Origin: Sabellastarte sp. h YS-2021
Lineage: Eukaryota > Annelida > Polychaeta > Sabellida > Sabellidae
Assembly: GCA_964017235.1 (NCBI GenBank)
Contig: OZ024940.1
Coordinates: 24,743,615-24,807,614 of the forward strand
DNA: 64,000 nt
Direction: 5' to 3'
This document shows, in pieces, positions 36,301 through 51,300 of this stretch. Numbering within the stretch: the stretch's first letter is position 1; the number at the start of each line of letters is the position of its first letter. Under the pieces are notes generated by a model, which saw nothing but the letters and a program-made list of their open reading frames with translations, searched no databases and was not told the DNA's origin. A program made the position numbers and the translations under genes.

Positions 36301-39300
36301 CAGGGACACATTAACACTTACATCTTATGATCTCTGAAAGCTATGGAAAAATTTCAAAGCTCTTTGAAATTGTGCAGGAGTGACAAACTCACACACACAG
36401 GGGAAATTTTTTTTTTTTAAATTTCTTATTTACGACTCTTTCAGCTGCTTCCGCTGACTTTATGTCTGCGGCTATGAGGATAACCCTTTTTTTGTCAAAA
36501 TGTTGATTGTTTATCTAACAAAGGCAGAGGAGGGATGGTCTTTTCATTCGGGGATAAAATTTCTATAAAATTTTACTCTTGATGTATTCAGAGGTGTCAT
36601 ATACATGAATAAAGAGATAAAGCGACACAAATGGTTTCTGAGCTACAACTGGATATGTTCTGCATTCCGTATATATCTGTATTAACACCCCCCTCCCAAT
36701 TAAATGCACCCCCTCGACTCCTCTCCAACTTTGCGATCCTGGGATTTTGAAAAAAAGATGCATTTAAGTGCATTTTCAATGGAGAAAATCAAAGCAACAG
36801 ATTGCAGCTTTGATCAAAAAGCCTTATAATCTATGGAAATGTGAGATAAAAGATAGATGGAAATAGATCAAGATAGAATTAGAATAAAAGTGTATAATTT
36901 CTTCAGATTTAAGGTTTGTTTCTTATACTTCAATTTTTCCCAAAGTTTCAAAGTCTTGATGTTAACATGACTTTTGTTAAAGCTAAGACCTGCATTGTGT
37001 GAATGCCTATTTATGACAATTCTTAATTAGCTGAGACAAAACTCTTGCATTTAAGATTGGTTTACGTCTAAGATTAAGAGGTTTTTGTGAATACAGCTTC
37101 TGATATTTAATTCTGTTGATTACAAATAAGACTTCCAACTAAAATAGTTCTGTGGTCATATATAAAGAATTTTAAAAAAATCCGGCCATTGATTCCGGCC
37201 AAATTCCTTTATTGTCAACGATACTCACTCAGAGCAAATATCCACAACACTTTTGGACTACGAGACTAGTCAACAGCCTAACGCAATCACAAAAAAATAC
37301 AATTTCTGTCAGAAAAGTGTGATTTCATTTCAGATTATTTGTCGATGTCCCCTGGACTTACTGAGTTATATACGAGAAGAATTGCAAAAGCAATATCAAA
37401 CAGAATGTTTTTGGCTGAGTTAAACCAACAGAAGTTCACCGACTGAAAAATGATATGACAAATAACAGAGCAGAGAGTATTTCAAAGAGAAAAATAAAAT
37501 CCCACAAATTCAATGAAACATTATTAATCTAATATTTACTTTTTGACAAAATTTGAAAACTTGATTTACCAAGGGATCTGGAATGGTTTAGTTTTTGTGG
37601 CTTGCTCTGACGTGATTGTTGTAATGTGATAGGATGCCCTACTATTGTTAAAATGTTTCTTTCTCCACCCTCCACAGGGGGCTTAGATGGTAAAGTGGGC
37701 TTCATACCAGCCCAACCTTTTGTGGGTTCAAATCTCTGTCAATACGGTATGTGATTAACCCCTTACAGACCTTGTCTATTGGTATGCAGTTGACGGCCAA
37801 ATGTACTCAGAAGAACAGTGTCTGTCAACTACGAGTCGATGCCCCTGTGTGATTATTTTAGGCTCCTTCATCACTGCATAACACAAAGTTGTTATGCTGG
37901 AATGCTAATTTACAATATATGTTCAAGGACCTAATGGATAACGAGGACAGAGGTCCTCGGTGGCCCAAGTTAGCAAGTTTGGCATCTAATTACAGGCTGT
38001 CACCTCTGAGTAGTTTGAGTCCCATAAGTGGCAATGCTGAGGACCTGTCCCAATATGACCCTGGCTGTCGTACAACCCCAACTTTGACCTTTGATAACAA
38101 GGACTACTTGTTTGCGTGTGTTTTAGCAACTTAAACTGCCTGCCAACTCGTCTGTCCTGGAAAGCTTTTGGTACAGTTGGATACTGATCCCCTGTTGGTG
38201 ATTGGGTTTAGTTACCAGTTGCTTGAGGGCTGCCCACTTGCTTTTCATATGAGAAAGGCTACAGCTGATTAATTGTTGGTTTCCGCTGATTGGTCATACA
38301 CCAATCTAGGGAGCCAAATTCACGTGAAAACTGCAGGATCATACCGCCTTCTTGAAAGGCCTTCTAAATGGGTTATGCAGTTGTCCGAATGTTTTTTTGT
38401 GTGTAAAATGCATTTATAACTAGCACTTGTGTGTCAAAGCCCTGTCATTACCAAAAGAAGCCCAATCCTATTTACATAAAAGCCGTGTCCATATAAGGAT
38501 TTAATTTGTTGTCCATGCTGTATTACTGAAACAAGCAGCACCTACATGTATTTGTTTTGATTTGCAAAGAAGTCATTAAACCCTGCCGGCAGTAAGAAGC
38601 CTAAAAACGGCTACATTAAGTAAAAGCTGCCATTGGGGTAGAAGGTCAAGTCATTCTTTGAGCCTAATAACCCTTATGACTGATGCTCACGTCCAGTTTC
38701 TGATGCATGAAAAGCACCTCAAATCATTTCTATTCCCTGGAACTGGATGTCTGTCGTTTACTGACCAAACTAGTGATAACATCCAATTTGTAATCTTGGG
38801 TGAAGCCATTGGCGAATCATCCCTCCAATTAAATTATGAATGCTGGATACATTCTTGTCGGTTTTTTGTACTGACACAGTGCTCCAGATTGCTTTCAAAA
38901 TCACGGGATCTTAGTGAAAGTTTGTTAATCTTAGTTCGGGTTTTACGTCCTGTTCAACAGCCAGGGTCATATTGGGGACAGGTCCTCAGCATTGCCACTT
39001 GTGGGACTCAAACCCACACAGAGGTGACTGCCTGTGATTAGATGCCAAACTTGCAAACCACTAGGCCACTGAGGACCTACTAATGGGATCTTAGAGTTGA
39101 ACCAAGACCCATCTTCTGAAATTATTTTTTTCAGGATGATCAAAACCAGTAGTAATCATGTCAACAGCCAATGGACAAACAGATAAAAATAATACTTCCT
39201 GTGAGGAGGTTATAATAATAATAATAATTCCCATACCTTATTTGTTTATTCATGCTTATCAATTGTTTTAAACTGCACTTTTTTGAAGCACTCAATTGAT

Positions 39301-42300
39301 GTCACATCAGAGCCTTGAATGGGTATTTAAAAGCAGCTCTCTGCCATGTAAATCAGTAATTGGCATGCCTCCGCTGAGATTCAATCCCAGCACCTTTAGA
39401 TCACACACAGAAATAAACTCGAGCCTAATTAACCAGCTGAGCTAACGTAGAAACATCAGAGCTCCAGGCATTCAAAAGAGGTCTGTAGTGGCCGAGTGGG
39501 TTAGCAGCTTTGGGACCTTATCACAGGCTGTCACCTCTGTGTGGGTTCGACTCCCACAAGTGACAAAGCTCTTAGGTAATGTCCCAATATGGCCCTGGCT
39601 GTAAAACACCAATTTTGACCTTTGTCCAGACATTAAATAGCGCCAAAACAGGCAAGGATATTATACCTTATAGGTCATTAATGGTCATACGTAATCTGAC
39701 ATAATCATACTATTAAAGTGGTTACATGTAATCTAATCTAATCATATTTTTAAGCACTTAATCTATATACTACTGTTGAAGTGTAATCATAGGTTGAAGC
39801 TCAGTAAGCAAATTGTACATGCATTGGTTGCAAACCAGAAATTAAAAGGAAAAATTGAGGTGTAAAACCCTACCAACTAAGTAAGTTTGAGGCCCTTTTG
39901 TAAAGGAAAGCCTTTGTCCTAAAATGTAAAGATTATGGATTCTTGTAAAATTTCACTACAAAGACGTGTAATGGCAAAAATAGAAGATGACTTAAGATTG
40001 GTCTCAATTAAAAATCGGGCCTGAGACTTGAGAGCATTCGTCAGTCCCAGCCCAGGGAATGGTCTGCTTTTTGCACTCTTGGGAGTACATATATATATCA
40101 GTGCGTTCAGAAAGAAGTTCAAAAAGTGATTTCCACAAGAAATCAGAAATGTACATTTAAGGAGAGATATCTATTTGAATACACAAGGGAAGAAAGAATC
40201 AGAAATGGGGGTTAAAGAGGGAAAATCGAGGATTGATTGGGGGAGGGGAACGAGGGGGGGACAAAGTGTCACTGGATGTGTTCAGAAGGATTAGCCCAAA
40301 GTTTCCATTTGCACATTTTGCGACTTCTCCTTCTGAAGTAGGATGAAGTATTTCAATATCACTGATGCATATGCAACTTGTAATTAATAGTTGATTGGGC
40401 AGGTCTCGAGAGTGTCTGAAAGAATAAGCCCAGGTGTTCAACTATGTGGAAAAGTGAGCTCTCAAAGAGGCTCGCACTTCTAGAGACCGTTTTTGTTTAA
40501 GTTTTTTTTTCATTTCTTTTTGTCTCCAGATTTTCTTCAATCGGGTACCACTGCAGTGCCCTAATGATGGCTTTGCAGCTTGCCCCTGTAGATCAAAAGA
40601 CTTTTCGGCCTTGTTTCATATAATTGTACAATTTCCCGATCAAAAGTGTTGACTATGGCTTAGTGGGTAATACACTTGCCTAGGAACACAGAGGACATGG
40701 GTTTAAATCCCAGGTACAGGCAGATACATAGTGGCTTGGATGACCACTTAAGACGTTGATGAACGCTCATCCCTGAGACTCTGTCTTTCAGTCAGGGGAA
40801 TGTCAGTCACTAGAGAGCTTGAGCTGTGCTTATGTTGGCAATATGGGGCAAATAGGGCTTTGGGTCCTGCAGTAAAGGAGATTTTACAGTGATTATAAAT
40901 ATATAACACAATACAAGAGACAATCTGCGGATGCAGAAAACGCACCACACTGCACACCGTAAACCGCACACATGGAGACCTACACTGAAGGAAGAAAGGG
41001 TATTAGGAGTTGGAGGGGGGGGGGGGGGGAGAGGTTGGGGGGGGCAGAAGGGGAGGATGTGGAGGAGTTAGTTTATGAGGCAACGTATCACAAACAAAAT
41101 CCTGGCATTACGTTACATCTGATATCAGGTTAAATTGAAGAAAAGCATAGAGCAAATTGGGGGCAGAACAAAACGGAATTTACTTATGCTAAAGCGTCAA
41201 AATACCAACCCTTGACATGGAATAAGAAAAACCTTGCATCAGGGCCTCCCTGTTTTGGGGAACATAGCCTGGACAGTTTGGAGTTCATCCGTATTAACAT
41301 AGCTCAAACATTAACAAGACAGTTTTGGAGCATTTTTCAGAGCCGCTGCAATGGTTTTTGAAATGTTCCAAACTTTATCAGGGCTTGAAGTGCAAAAAGC
41401 TTTCGTTCCAGAACTAAAATCCTCTTCAATTGTAGATTTTTGGTGTATCGACAAGAATAAATAATTAAACTCAACTGGCCGCTCAGACATATTTCATATC
41501 AGCCATTTAACAGTGTAAATATGGTTTAAACTATTGCACATGCGCAGTAGTATTTAACTGTTGTGATTTGTATATTAATATATGCGGCTTTACCCACGGA
41601 TATATTATTATCTCAAAGAAGGTTTTAAATTTATGACCATTTGTTTGTCCGTGTGTTTGTTGACAGGAGTACGCAAATACTACTGATTGGATCTTTATGA
41701 AAAAAATGGGAATATGGGTCTTGGTTCAACTTGGATCACACTAAATTTTGAGAGTTATCAAGCTCGCCGCCTGGATACCAAAAAAATAGCAAAGATCCAG
41801 GTTTTGCCATTTACTAGTTATTGAGCTGTTTTGCTTTGGAAAAGAGAGATAAGGTTTTGATATAAACTATACATCACTTGGTGGAGGTCTCTACTCTCTG
41901 AGTGATCTTGTTACTTTAGAATATTAGCATGCTAACACATAAATGATAAAAGTTCCTCATACTTTATACCTCACCAAAACCAATGCAACTGCTGTGTAAA
42001 TAGGTTTTTTTTTAATGTTGGACTTTGCTGTTGAACAATTTAGCACTAAAAAGTGTCTTGCAAAATTGCTTTCTAGGTTAGCTATACCATAATAATTTCA
42101 TGCCACAAAATACATCCCACAGCAGCTAAAAATTCAATAGTTATCACAAGATTTGTGTGCAGAAAACTTCCCAGAAATACAGTTATTGCCATGGAAGCTG
42201 AAATTACAATGTCCATTAATTTAAGTCAATACAAAAATTAAATTACCATTTTCAATAAACTGATCACAACATCAAAATATATTTGTAACACTGTTGCTTT

Positions 42301-45300
42301 GGGCGGAAAATTAGCACAACTTGGATACAAAACCATTACTCAGTGCTTGTTTTATGCTACTGAGCAAAGACTTTTTAAGATTAAAATATTCATAGTTTAT
42401 TAACTGACTTTTTCATGAATAAAAACAAACTAATTATCCTTTTATCAGGATTTTTTTTAAGGGTGATAATATCGTGTCTCGGTGCAAAACTAGTGCCTTA
42501 ATTTGGCAAAGAGAAAAAAAATGGAGGTTTGACCATGAGATTATAAACAGCTAAATTAAATAAAGAAGTAGCTCCACCAATTTTCTTTTCGTGGGACAAA
42601 ATATGAATCTCTTTATCACCGGAGGTCTAAATCAGGATAATAGGACATATTTTGGACTACTAGAAATGAAATTTCTTCCTTGGCAATAAAATTAGGAGAT
42701 CCTAAAGAAGCCCTGGCGGGTACATTAAGGAAGACAAGGTAACTCTGACTTGGAAAATAAAATGGCAATATATCCAGAGGCATAAAAGACGGATTACTTA
42801 AAAAACGAAAATATGTCAGGGTTGTTTGAGATACCCCATAACTTTGGAGTACAAGGGCTTAATTGTGACAGAAGGTGTTTTATGGTTCAGTATGTACCCA
42901 GAAAATAGGTCAGGGAGTTCAAAATGCGATACAAATTTGCTGTGGTTTTTCTTTACCTCCCGTCCAATTTAATCCTTCTGTACTTTTATTATGCTTAAGG
43001 CTCACACATCCGAACTCTTCTGATTAAGGGAGAAAGTTTTCGTCCCGGGACGAAAATCTCTTAAAATTTCTCTCTCTAGGCATATTTATAGCTGTTGCCT
43101 AGAATAAAAAAGGCCGAAAGGGGTTTTGCTCTAGTAGTACGAGCCACAAAGCCATTAGAGACACAAGTAGTGCCACGAAGCGGTCACCCATCCCAGTACT
43201 AACGTAGCCCATTGCCGCGTAATTTCAGTGAACAGACAGATACTCAACATGCTGTGACAGACTTCATGAAAGTCCCCAGACAAAAAAAAAATGAAAAAAA
43301 GTGATTCCTAGAAGTGTGAGGCTCACTAGGGCTTGTGCTTAAAAACGGTCCTGAACACCAGTCGTGCTTCATTTTGTGTCAAACACGTCCTACTCAATGT
43401 TAAGCCTGACAATTCGTGCTGAAGATATCCTATCAAGACACTTAAGTGGACCGTGCCATAATGATCCACAATTAAAAGTACTCAAGCCCATTTGTCTGTA
43501 ACTCGTGAACCCAGCTTAGAAAAGTGTGACCAAAGTATTAAAGAAGTCGTCCCAATACAATCCTAGTTTAGATGAACAACTTCCCGCGAAACTGTGCCAA
43601 TGTGGAAAGATAACAGTACATATGGAACACGGAGAGGGGGGGGGGGATTTAAGCAGCACTGTGTGACCTCTACAAAGTTCTTTCACAATTGAAAAGTTGT
43701 AATGGTTGAAACAGCTGCCTCTTTCCAATGCACAAAAGCCAGAAATAAAATTTTAAGTGTCGGTAGCCACACTTAACTGTGATTCTAATGTACGGCAGTA
43801 ATAAAATGAGAAATAAAAATATAGTTTTTTACATATAATGGAAACTGTGACAAAAAGACTTTTTACCTTATGGTACGAAATTAAAGGGATCCATTTTTTT
43901 ACAAATGAAAGAACAATATATATCACGCATGACGATCATGATATCATATCAGTGAGAGTGCTCTCCAAGTGTCATCTAGTTTTGTGACTACATTTATTTT
44001 ACGTCTATGATATCCCCTCCCCTCGATGCATAAACTTTGATGATTATGTTTTACTTTGATTAGTTCCCCTGCCCCCCCCCCCCCCTTCCAACACCTTCCC
44101 CCCTTCTCCTCTGGCAAATTTCACAAACTGTGGTGATTTTCACGTATGTTACTCTGCCCAACATCAATTTCTTATTGGTAATTAACCCCGACGTGTCCTT
44201 TCTTGGAGACTGTGTTTGGCCCTGCAAAATTACAGGGAATCCTTATTCATGAATTCCAAATAATGCAATCATTCACCAAATTAACTCCCTATTACTCATG
44301 CTCTGGCCAGGAAGAAAAGCATGATACACAATAATATTAACAAGGAAACACATACCGTAATTTAAGGAACTACTGCCCTGGCTCAAATCTCGACACCTGG
44401 GCCCATAACTCACTGTCAATCTTATACTTAGATTTAGATTAATTTATTGTTTTACGCCCCATTCAACAGCCAGGGTCATATTACTAGTTGGTCAAGATTC
44501 TGCACTGTAAACCACTGGGCATCGGCAAGTAACTGCCAACTTACCAACATGAAGTGCCCAGGCCAAGATTCGAACCGGTGACCTCAGAGGTTGAAGACGA
44601 ACACTCTAACCGCTGTACCACTGAGCCCCATTTTCCATTACTTAGAATTATTATTATTCTTAGAAAAAATTTCTGAAGAATAATATCTGCGAATAAGGGG
44701 AGAAAATTTGTAAGGCTAAGCATTCTTAAATAAGTAATGTAATAAATAATGTAATAATTACAATTTGGATGCACCAAAGAGAATAGGTAGCATTAGTATA
44801 TTAATAGTTTATTAACTTTAAAGTAATATCTGTAGAAAAATAAGAACTTCAAATATATATGTAATATATGTATATATTTTTAAATTATTAAATTTCTTTT
44901 TCTAGATCAGTGTCATAATTTCCCATAAAAAAGGATCCATCTGTTTGTTTAAATTCTCAGACTCTGCCCCTTTTGGTTGTACAGCGTACGGTGTTCTGTT
45001 TGGGTCAGTCCCACTTAGGCATTCTAAGAAAGGATTCGCTAAGGTTTGGTTATGTGAGAAAGCACCCTTCAAGAGCTCAGCTCATGTCTTTGTCTAATCG
45101 AATAATATCGGAGTCCCCCCAAGCAATCTGTCTCTGTGACAGGCTGAAACTTGAGGAATAATTTGCGTCGCCAATCCAATTGTCATTCAGTGTCTTATGG
45201 TAAATAAAGGGCATCACTCTGCTTAAGTGTCAATAGCTGCCTTCAAGTTGGCTTTTATTAGATCAGGGTTAATCAGTATGACTCCGAGAAAGGTGACTGC

Positions 45301-48300
45301 ACTATATATATATCCGAGTATCACTTCCAGGAACTTATATCACCCTCCATAATTTATAAACTCGAGAGGCTTTCTCAAATCTGATCCTTTTTAAAAAGGG
45401 CGGGGAAACAGGACAAATCTTGCAATATGTCCTGATAAGATGAAAGTCTTAACACCAAAAAACTTATACGGCAGTTCCATTATGGCAAGCGGATCATTAA
45501 CCTACTTCCCAACAGGAGAAAAATAACACCATTTATGATCCACGGGTGTAGTTTAGGATAGGTTTCCAATATTTTCCCAATAGCATTCTGATTGAGGTTG
45601 CAACTGGTTCGAGGAGTCTTCCAAATAGGCTCCTGAAAAGTTTGTGATGGTGTACAAAACTTGGAGATTGACTTAAAACTTGGAGATTGACTTAAAACTT
45701 GGGGATTGATTTAAGATGGGAAAGATGGCCTTGCGAATGTTAAGATAGGTTTCAAGATTGCTGTTAGATGACAAAAATCTCTTTATGTATGGTACAGTAA
45801 GTTTGAAGATAGCTTACAAATACTACTGGTTTAGATCTTCATGAAAAAAATATTAGATGGGTCTTAATGGGGATTCATTTTTGAGCCCGATCAGTGGATC
45901 ACCACCAAAAAATATCACAGATCTGGATTTTTCCCATTTACTTGTTTTATGTACCTTGGCAGAGGCATGCGTTCTCTGAGTGTTCCTGTTTCTACTGTGC
46001 CAATGTTTAGTGTACCCTATTCAACTGGAAAGTTCTAAAAGGGACCCCTGCAAGAAAGTAGATGTGAAAACAGCTTTTCAGTGAGATGTGTGTGACATCC
46101 AGGGTCAACTGACATAATCCCTGGGGGGAAAAAAGAGGGAAAAATCATCCTGTGCATTTAGTATTTCTGTGACGGCTTGCTTCCACCCCAGGGGAGAAAT
46201 AACTTAATGTTTTGCCTGCCCTGTCAAATTCCATCAGAGCTTGATCAAGATAACCAAATGAAAGAAATAAAAAATACCTCTCATTTGGAAAACCTTGATC
46301 GAGTCTTTTTTTTTTTCAACCACATAGCATGCAAAAGCATGTTGCTTCCAAACCAACCATTTATAAATAATGTTCCAAAAATTTTTTAAATATTTTACTT
46401 TTTCTCTGAATGTTAAGGGTTAATTTATCTACCTAATGACTAAAGTTGAGAGTTTACAACCCCATTCACACTAAAGGTGTTATCCCCCACAGTTATAGAT
46501 GTTCAGCAAAAAGCCGGGGAGTGGGGAGGTAAATGGAGGTTTCACCACTGTGTAACAAGGTTGCATGAGAACCCAAGATGGAAGTTGAATGACAGGGGCG
46601 TTTCGCCCAAAGAATATAACCGCGGGTTATACTACCAGTAGTGTGAATGATACACTAAATCTTGGAAGGTATGTGGCGTCCTTGAAGGCGGTTCCACTGC
46701 AGAGTAAAACCTATAACTGACTGTTAGTGTGAATGGGGGATTAAACAGCGTTTGTTCTCCGAAAAAAATGTGAAGCTAACATAAACACATCCTAACATAT
46801 ACATATCGCAAGTACCCATATCTGCCAGTGGGTAACAGACCCACCTAGGAATACAAAAGACATGGGTTCAATCCCAAGTACAGGAAGACACATAGTGGCT
46901 CGGATGACCACTTAAAATGTCTGTCCTATGTCATCGACTCCTATCCCCAGAGGCAGGCTATAAAAATCTAGGACTATTGCCAACTGGTCAGCCCTGAGAC
47001 TCCATCTTTCAGTCAGGGGAATGTCAGTCACTCAAGACAGCCAAATGGGTTGTACTTGTATAGTCGGGATGGGTCAAATAGCAGCTTGAGTCCTATTGAA
47101 AAGGAGATATTACAACACTATGTATGTAACTGAATCAAGTCAGCATCTTCAGATCGAAAAACCATAAAGTGCAACCCCCCCCCCCCCCTCCCCTTCCCTC
47201 TTTCCCCCTGGGATAAACAAATATATTCATGACTTTTATAGTCCATTAAATTATGTCTGGTTTGCATTTCTCTGCTCTGATGTATGTCTGATATAGTTTA
47301 GCCAAAATCAGAAGAGAAAAGGCTTTAAAATCACTCTGGAATGTGCCCTATTTTTCACATGCTGTGACAGAATATTGACAAAAAGAAAAAGTTAAAATAA
47401 AGTATCCCTCCCTTTCCGCCCATTGGGATAAACAACTTATGACTTCCAATATGACAGACAAAATATGACTTAATAATATTTTATCTTTTCTATCAGAAGG
47501 CATACGTCATGGCAGCATTTTGTTTATCCCAAGGGGCAACCAGGGAGGGACACTTCATTTGTTTTTTGTCACCATTATTCCTCTCTATGCCGATGACACA
47601 CAAATCTCTCTGGCCCTGGATACTAACTAGTCTAGCATTAAGGATGGGCTGTCGCAAGTCTCCACCTGTCTTGACGCAGTCCGGAACAGGATGCCCACTG
47701 CCAAGCTTGAGCTAAACATGAACAGGACTGAGTTCATCCTGATTGCCCAGAAGAAAGAAACAACGTTGAATCATTTTTTCCAGTTTGCCATAGTGTACGT
47801 GCAGTGAGCGAAGGAGCACATACCACTCAACCCTGGGGATCTGAAACCAGATACAGTATAACCTCCATTATCCGACCCTGTTTTATCCAAATTTTCAATT
47901 ATCCAACCTCAAACCCAACTCTCCCAATTCCATTTAAACCTGTTCTTTTGGCTTTCCTATAATCTGACATTTCAATTATCTGACCTAATTGTCACTCGCC
48001 CAAGAGGATCCAATGACAGAGGTTCTACTCTATTGAGGAAAAATCCCTGAAAAAGTTTGCAATCTCAACGCGGACTTGGATCCTTTGTGGAGGACTAAAT
48101 CAAGGGTAGACCCCCCCCCCACCCAGTGTGTAAATCAGATACCAATGCAACTGATAGTTTTGAGTTGTGGAGCAGCAGATATTGTGAGAAAATTCCCCTC
48201 CAAATTTCTGGAGTTTTGGGTGTCCATGATTCTTGAGGAGGTGACACCGTTCTCATCTGAAAAAATCACCCCGACCCAATTCATAGGTTTTTGACTGAAA

Positions 48301-51300
48301 AATAAACGACAGACGACTCAACAACCACAAAAACGGACACAAATGCAATATGCTCACCGCTTTGGGTACAATGGGAAAACTTCTTGAATGGCATATACAG
48401 AAAAAATATATATCATGAATGAAGATAACAATATTATACAGGTGCGTAGCATGAGTATTATAATGTTACAGTTCATGAGTGATATTTTTTAAGTGCCAGT
48501 CTCGACAGAGCTTGCACTTCTAGGAATCACTTTTTTTTTTTGTCTCCGGACTTTCATGACTTGTGGCGTAGTGTGATGAGTATATGTCTGCTCAATGAAG
48601 TTAAGCAGCAATGGGCTACGTTGGTACTTGGATGGGTGACCGTTTGAGTTCTACACCAGCTGTGGGATGTGTCTCAGTTAGAATTTCTTTGTGTCGTCAG
48701 ACTTTCGTAGATTCTAGTGCACTACTCGTGTCTCTGATGGCTTTGCGCTCGTGCTTGGGGATCGAAACACCTTTCAGCCTTGTTTTCTATATATGTCTAG
48801 TGAGGGATGTTTTACTTTTATTATCCACCATTTTTTATGATTTACGAAAAAAGCGGTCAAAAAGCGTGGGCACCAGTGGATATAAAAACTTCAACCTTTA
48901 ACTTGCAATATCTCAGTTATTTCTGTATGGATTCACATCCAACAAAGACGAGAAGAAGTGCTGTTAAAAAGACCTTTCTAATGATACAATTTGTAGGTTA
49001 CATAGTTTATGAGATATCAGTAAAAAACTGGAAGTTTAATTGACACTTATTGTCCATGGTACAGAGGCGCCTTTGTATACAGAAAAAATCTATGCCGTGT
49101 GTTGGATAATAAAGTGGGTAATTATGGTGTAGTATCACCTCTTCAAAAGGATTCTAACACCTAACTCTAATTAGCCTGACATTCTGTGAGTAAAATACAT
49201 TATATAACTTGCGCTGTATCAGTTGATGACAGTCTACAGGTTATTTGCACCAGATAATTCCAAATAAATATTCTTCATTCAAGGTGTGTATAATTGGAAT
49301 GCCAAACACCATCAGTAGCAAGTGTGACTGTAATTTATAACTGCCAAAGGTCCACCCCCCCCCCTTCCCCTCCACCCCCAGATAAAAACAAAATACTCCT
49401 GACTTGTGTCTTCAAATATCAAAGATAAATTATGTCTTAGTAAATTGGCCAGCAAAGTTATCCTTGAGCGAATGACATATGTCATTTGATAGGATGCTTC
49501 AAGCAGAAGAAATGTTGCCATAATTTTATTCCCTAAAAGCCCTGAATCCCATTTCGTACACTCAGATGTTCTAGTATTTTTTTAAGTATGAGCTATAGCG
49601 AGGCTTGCGCTTCTAGAGATCACTTTTTTTCGAGTTTTTTTTTTGGTGTATCCGGACTTTCATGAATTGATGAGATGAGTATCTGTCTGTTCACTGAAGT
49701 TAAGCGGCAATGGGCTATGTTAGTACTGGGATGGGTGACCGTTTCAGTGCACTATTCATTTCTCTGATGACTTTGCTGCTCGCGCTAGTAGAAGGAAACC
49801 CGGCCCTTTCGGCCTTGTTGATTTCTCAAATTAGGATTTAAACTTCACCTTCAACACATAGAACAGAATGATGTCACGAATGGTGGTCAAGAGGGATGGA
49901 GGAAGCGTGTGCATACTAGTTGGTCAGGATTCTGCACTGGAAATCATTGGGCACTCAGGCAAGTAACTGAAAGCATTCCTACGTCAGGTCGGGTGATCCC
50001 TATTGGAACTCATTACCTTAGTGGTAGGTTTGTGAGTTACCCCACTATGTGCTTGGAAACTCTCTCAATGAAATAAAAAACAATTAGATTTGACTTTTTA
50101 AATTTCAATTCTCAACTATATGCCGGGGCCCAATCACACAAAAGAATACTAAATATAGAAGATATGCCTTTAAATCTCCACAGCTCAGTAGACACCCTCA
50201 GTATCTGCCACAAAAGTGTTTCCCTCAGCCAATTCTAAAAGGAACTATTATGTTCCTGAGATAGCAGGGCTTCCAGTGACAGGAAGCTACAGATTATGAT
50301 AGTGAACACTACCTCAGTTAAACAGATAGTAGAGACCTAGTAGACTACTAGGATTTAGTAGCAGGCCTTAGGATTTAGTGTTCTGACTTCAGTTTTAGCA
50401 TAAATACAAAACCTTTGGCAGGCTGATTTAAAATAATTCTCTCAATTTGGTTATATACAAATCAGCTTGCAAGATCTGCATAAATTTTGCATAAAAGGCT
50501 ATGTGCTACTATACCATGAAATCTAATCTAACATACCGCCACGCAGGCAAAATATCTTGCTCGGCTGCACAGGGGAAGTCAGTGTGCCGAACTTACAAAA
50601 GAAGCATCAAAAACGATAGCCAAGGGACGTTCCATGTTAAAAGTAATCCTGGGTTGTGGATGAGAACCACTGAAAGAGACTAGATGGGGAAGCTTGAGTT
50701 GAAGAGTTGGGTCTTTAAATGCCTCGTAAGGGATATTAGTGAGGGCTGGTTCTTGTACGAAGAGGAAGGGCATTTCTTAAAGTTAGCGCATGATGACGGA
50801 AAGACTTAGAAAAATGTTTGCGAGATCTGTGGAGTTTATAGCCAAAAAACAGGACTTAAAGGAACTGAAATTTTTGACATTTTCCACATATTTATTTGAC
50901 TGTTGAGTTTAAAAAATGTGGCTTAAAAAGCATAGGACTAACTTTTTGTTTCTCTGGATAACACAAAAAAACATATTGTTATTCATTCTATCAGCCTTTA
51001 TTTCATGTCTTGGTTGAAGATAGAGTTATTTGAAAAAAAATCTCCCTTTCTGGCACCAAAAATAAAGAAAGAAGAAAAACCTAACCAATTTGTAAGTGGT
51101 TTATTTGACAACCTTGTTCGGATCAACTATTGGTTGCCCCAGCAACAAATACGTGGCTATCAGCTCATGCATTTTCATGTCGAGGCGGAAGATTATGGCC
51201 AGCTGAACACTTACTGATGTCAATTAGCCAATGTTTTACGAGTGTCTCCCACCCCTTCGGTTTTTGAATATTTCCCATATACAGAATCGTCCAATATATT

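Noticed and set aside
48490-49822. True 5S rRNA genes
   Set aside because: Only the internal control region resembles 5S. The 5' and 3' ends do not pair and the copies are embedded in a longer repeat body.
50579-50773. 64-codon minus-strand ORF, considered as an orphan exon
   Set aside because: No family motif and no splice context in the channel's frame. The plus-strand phrasing looks like a diverged dispersed repeat.
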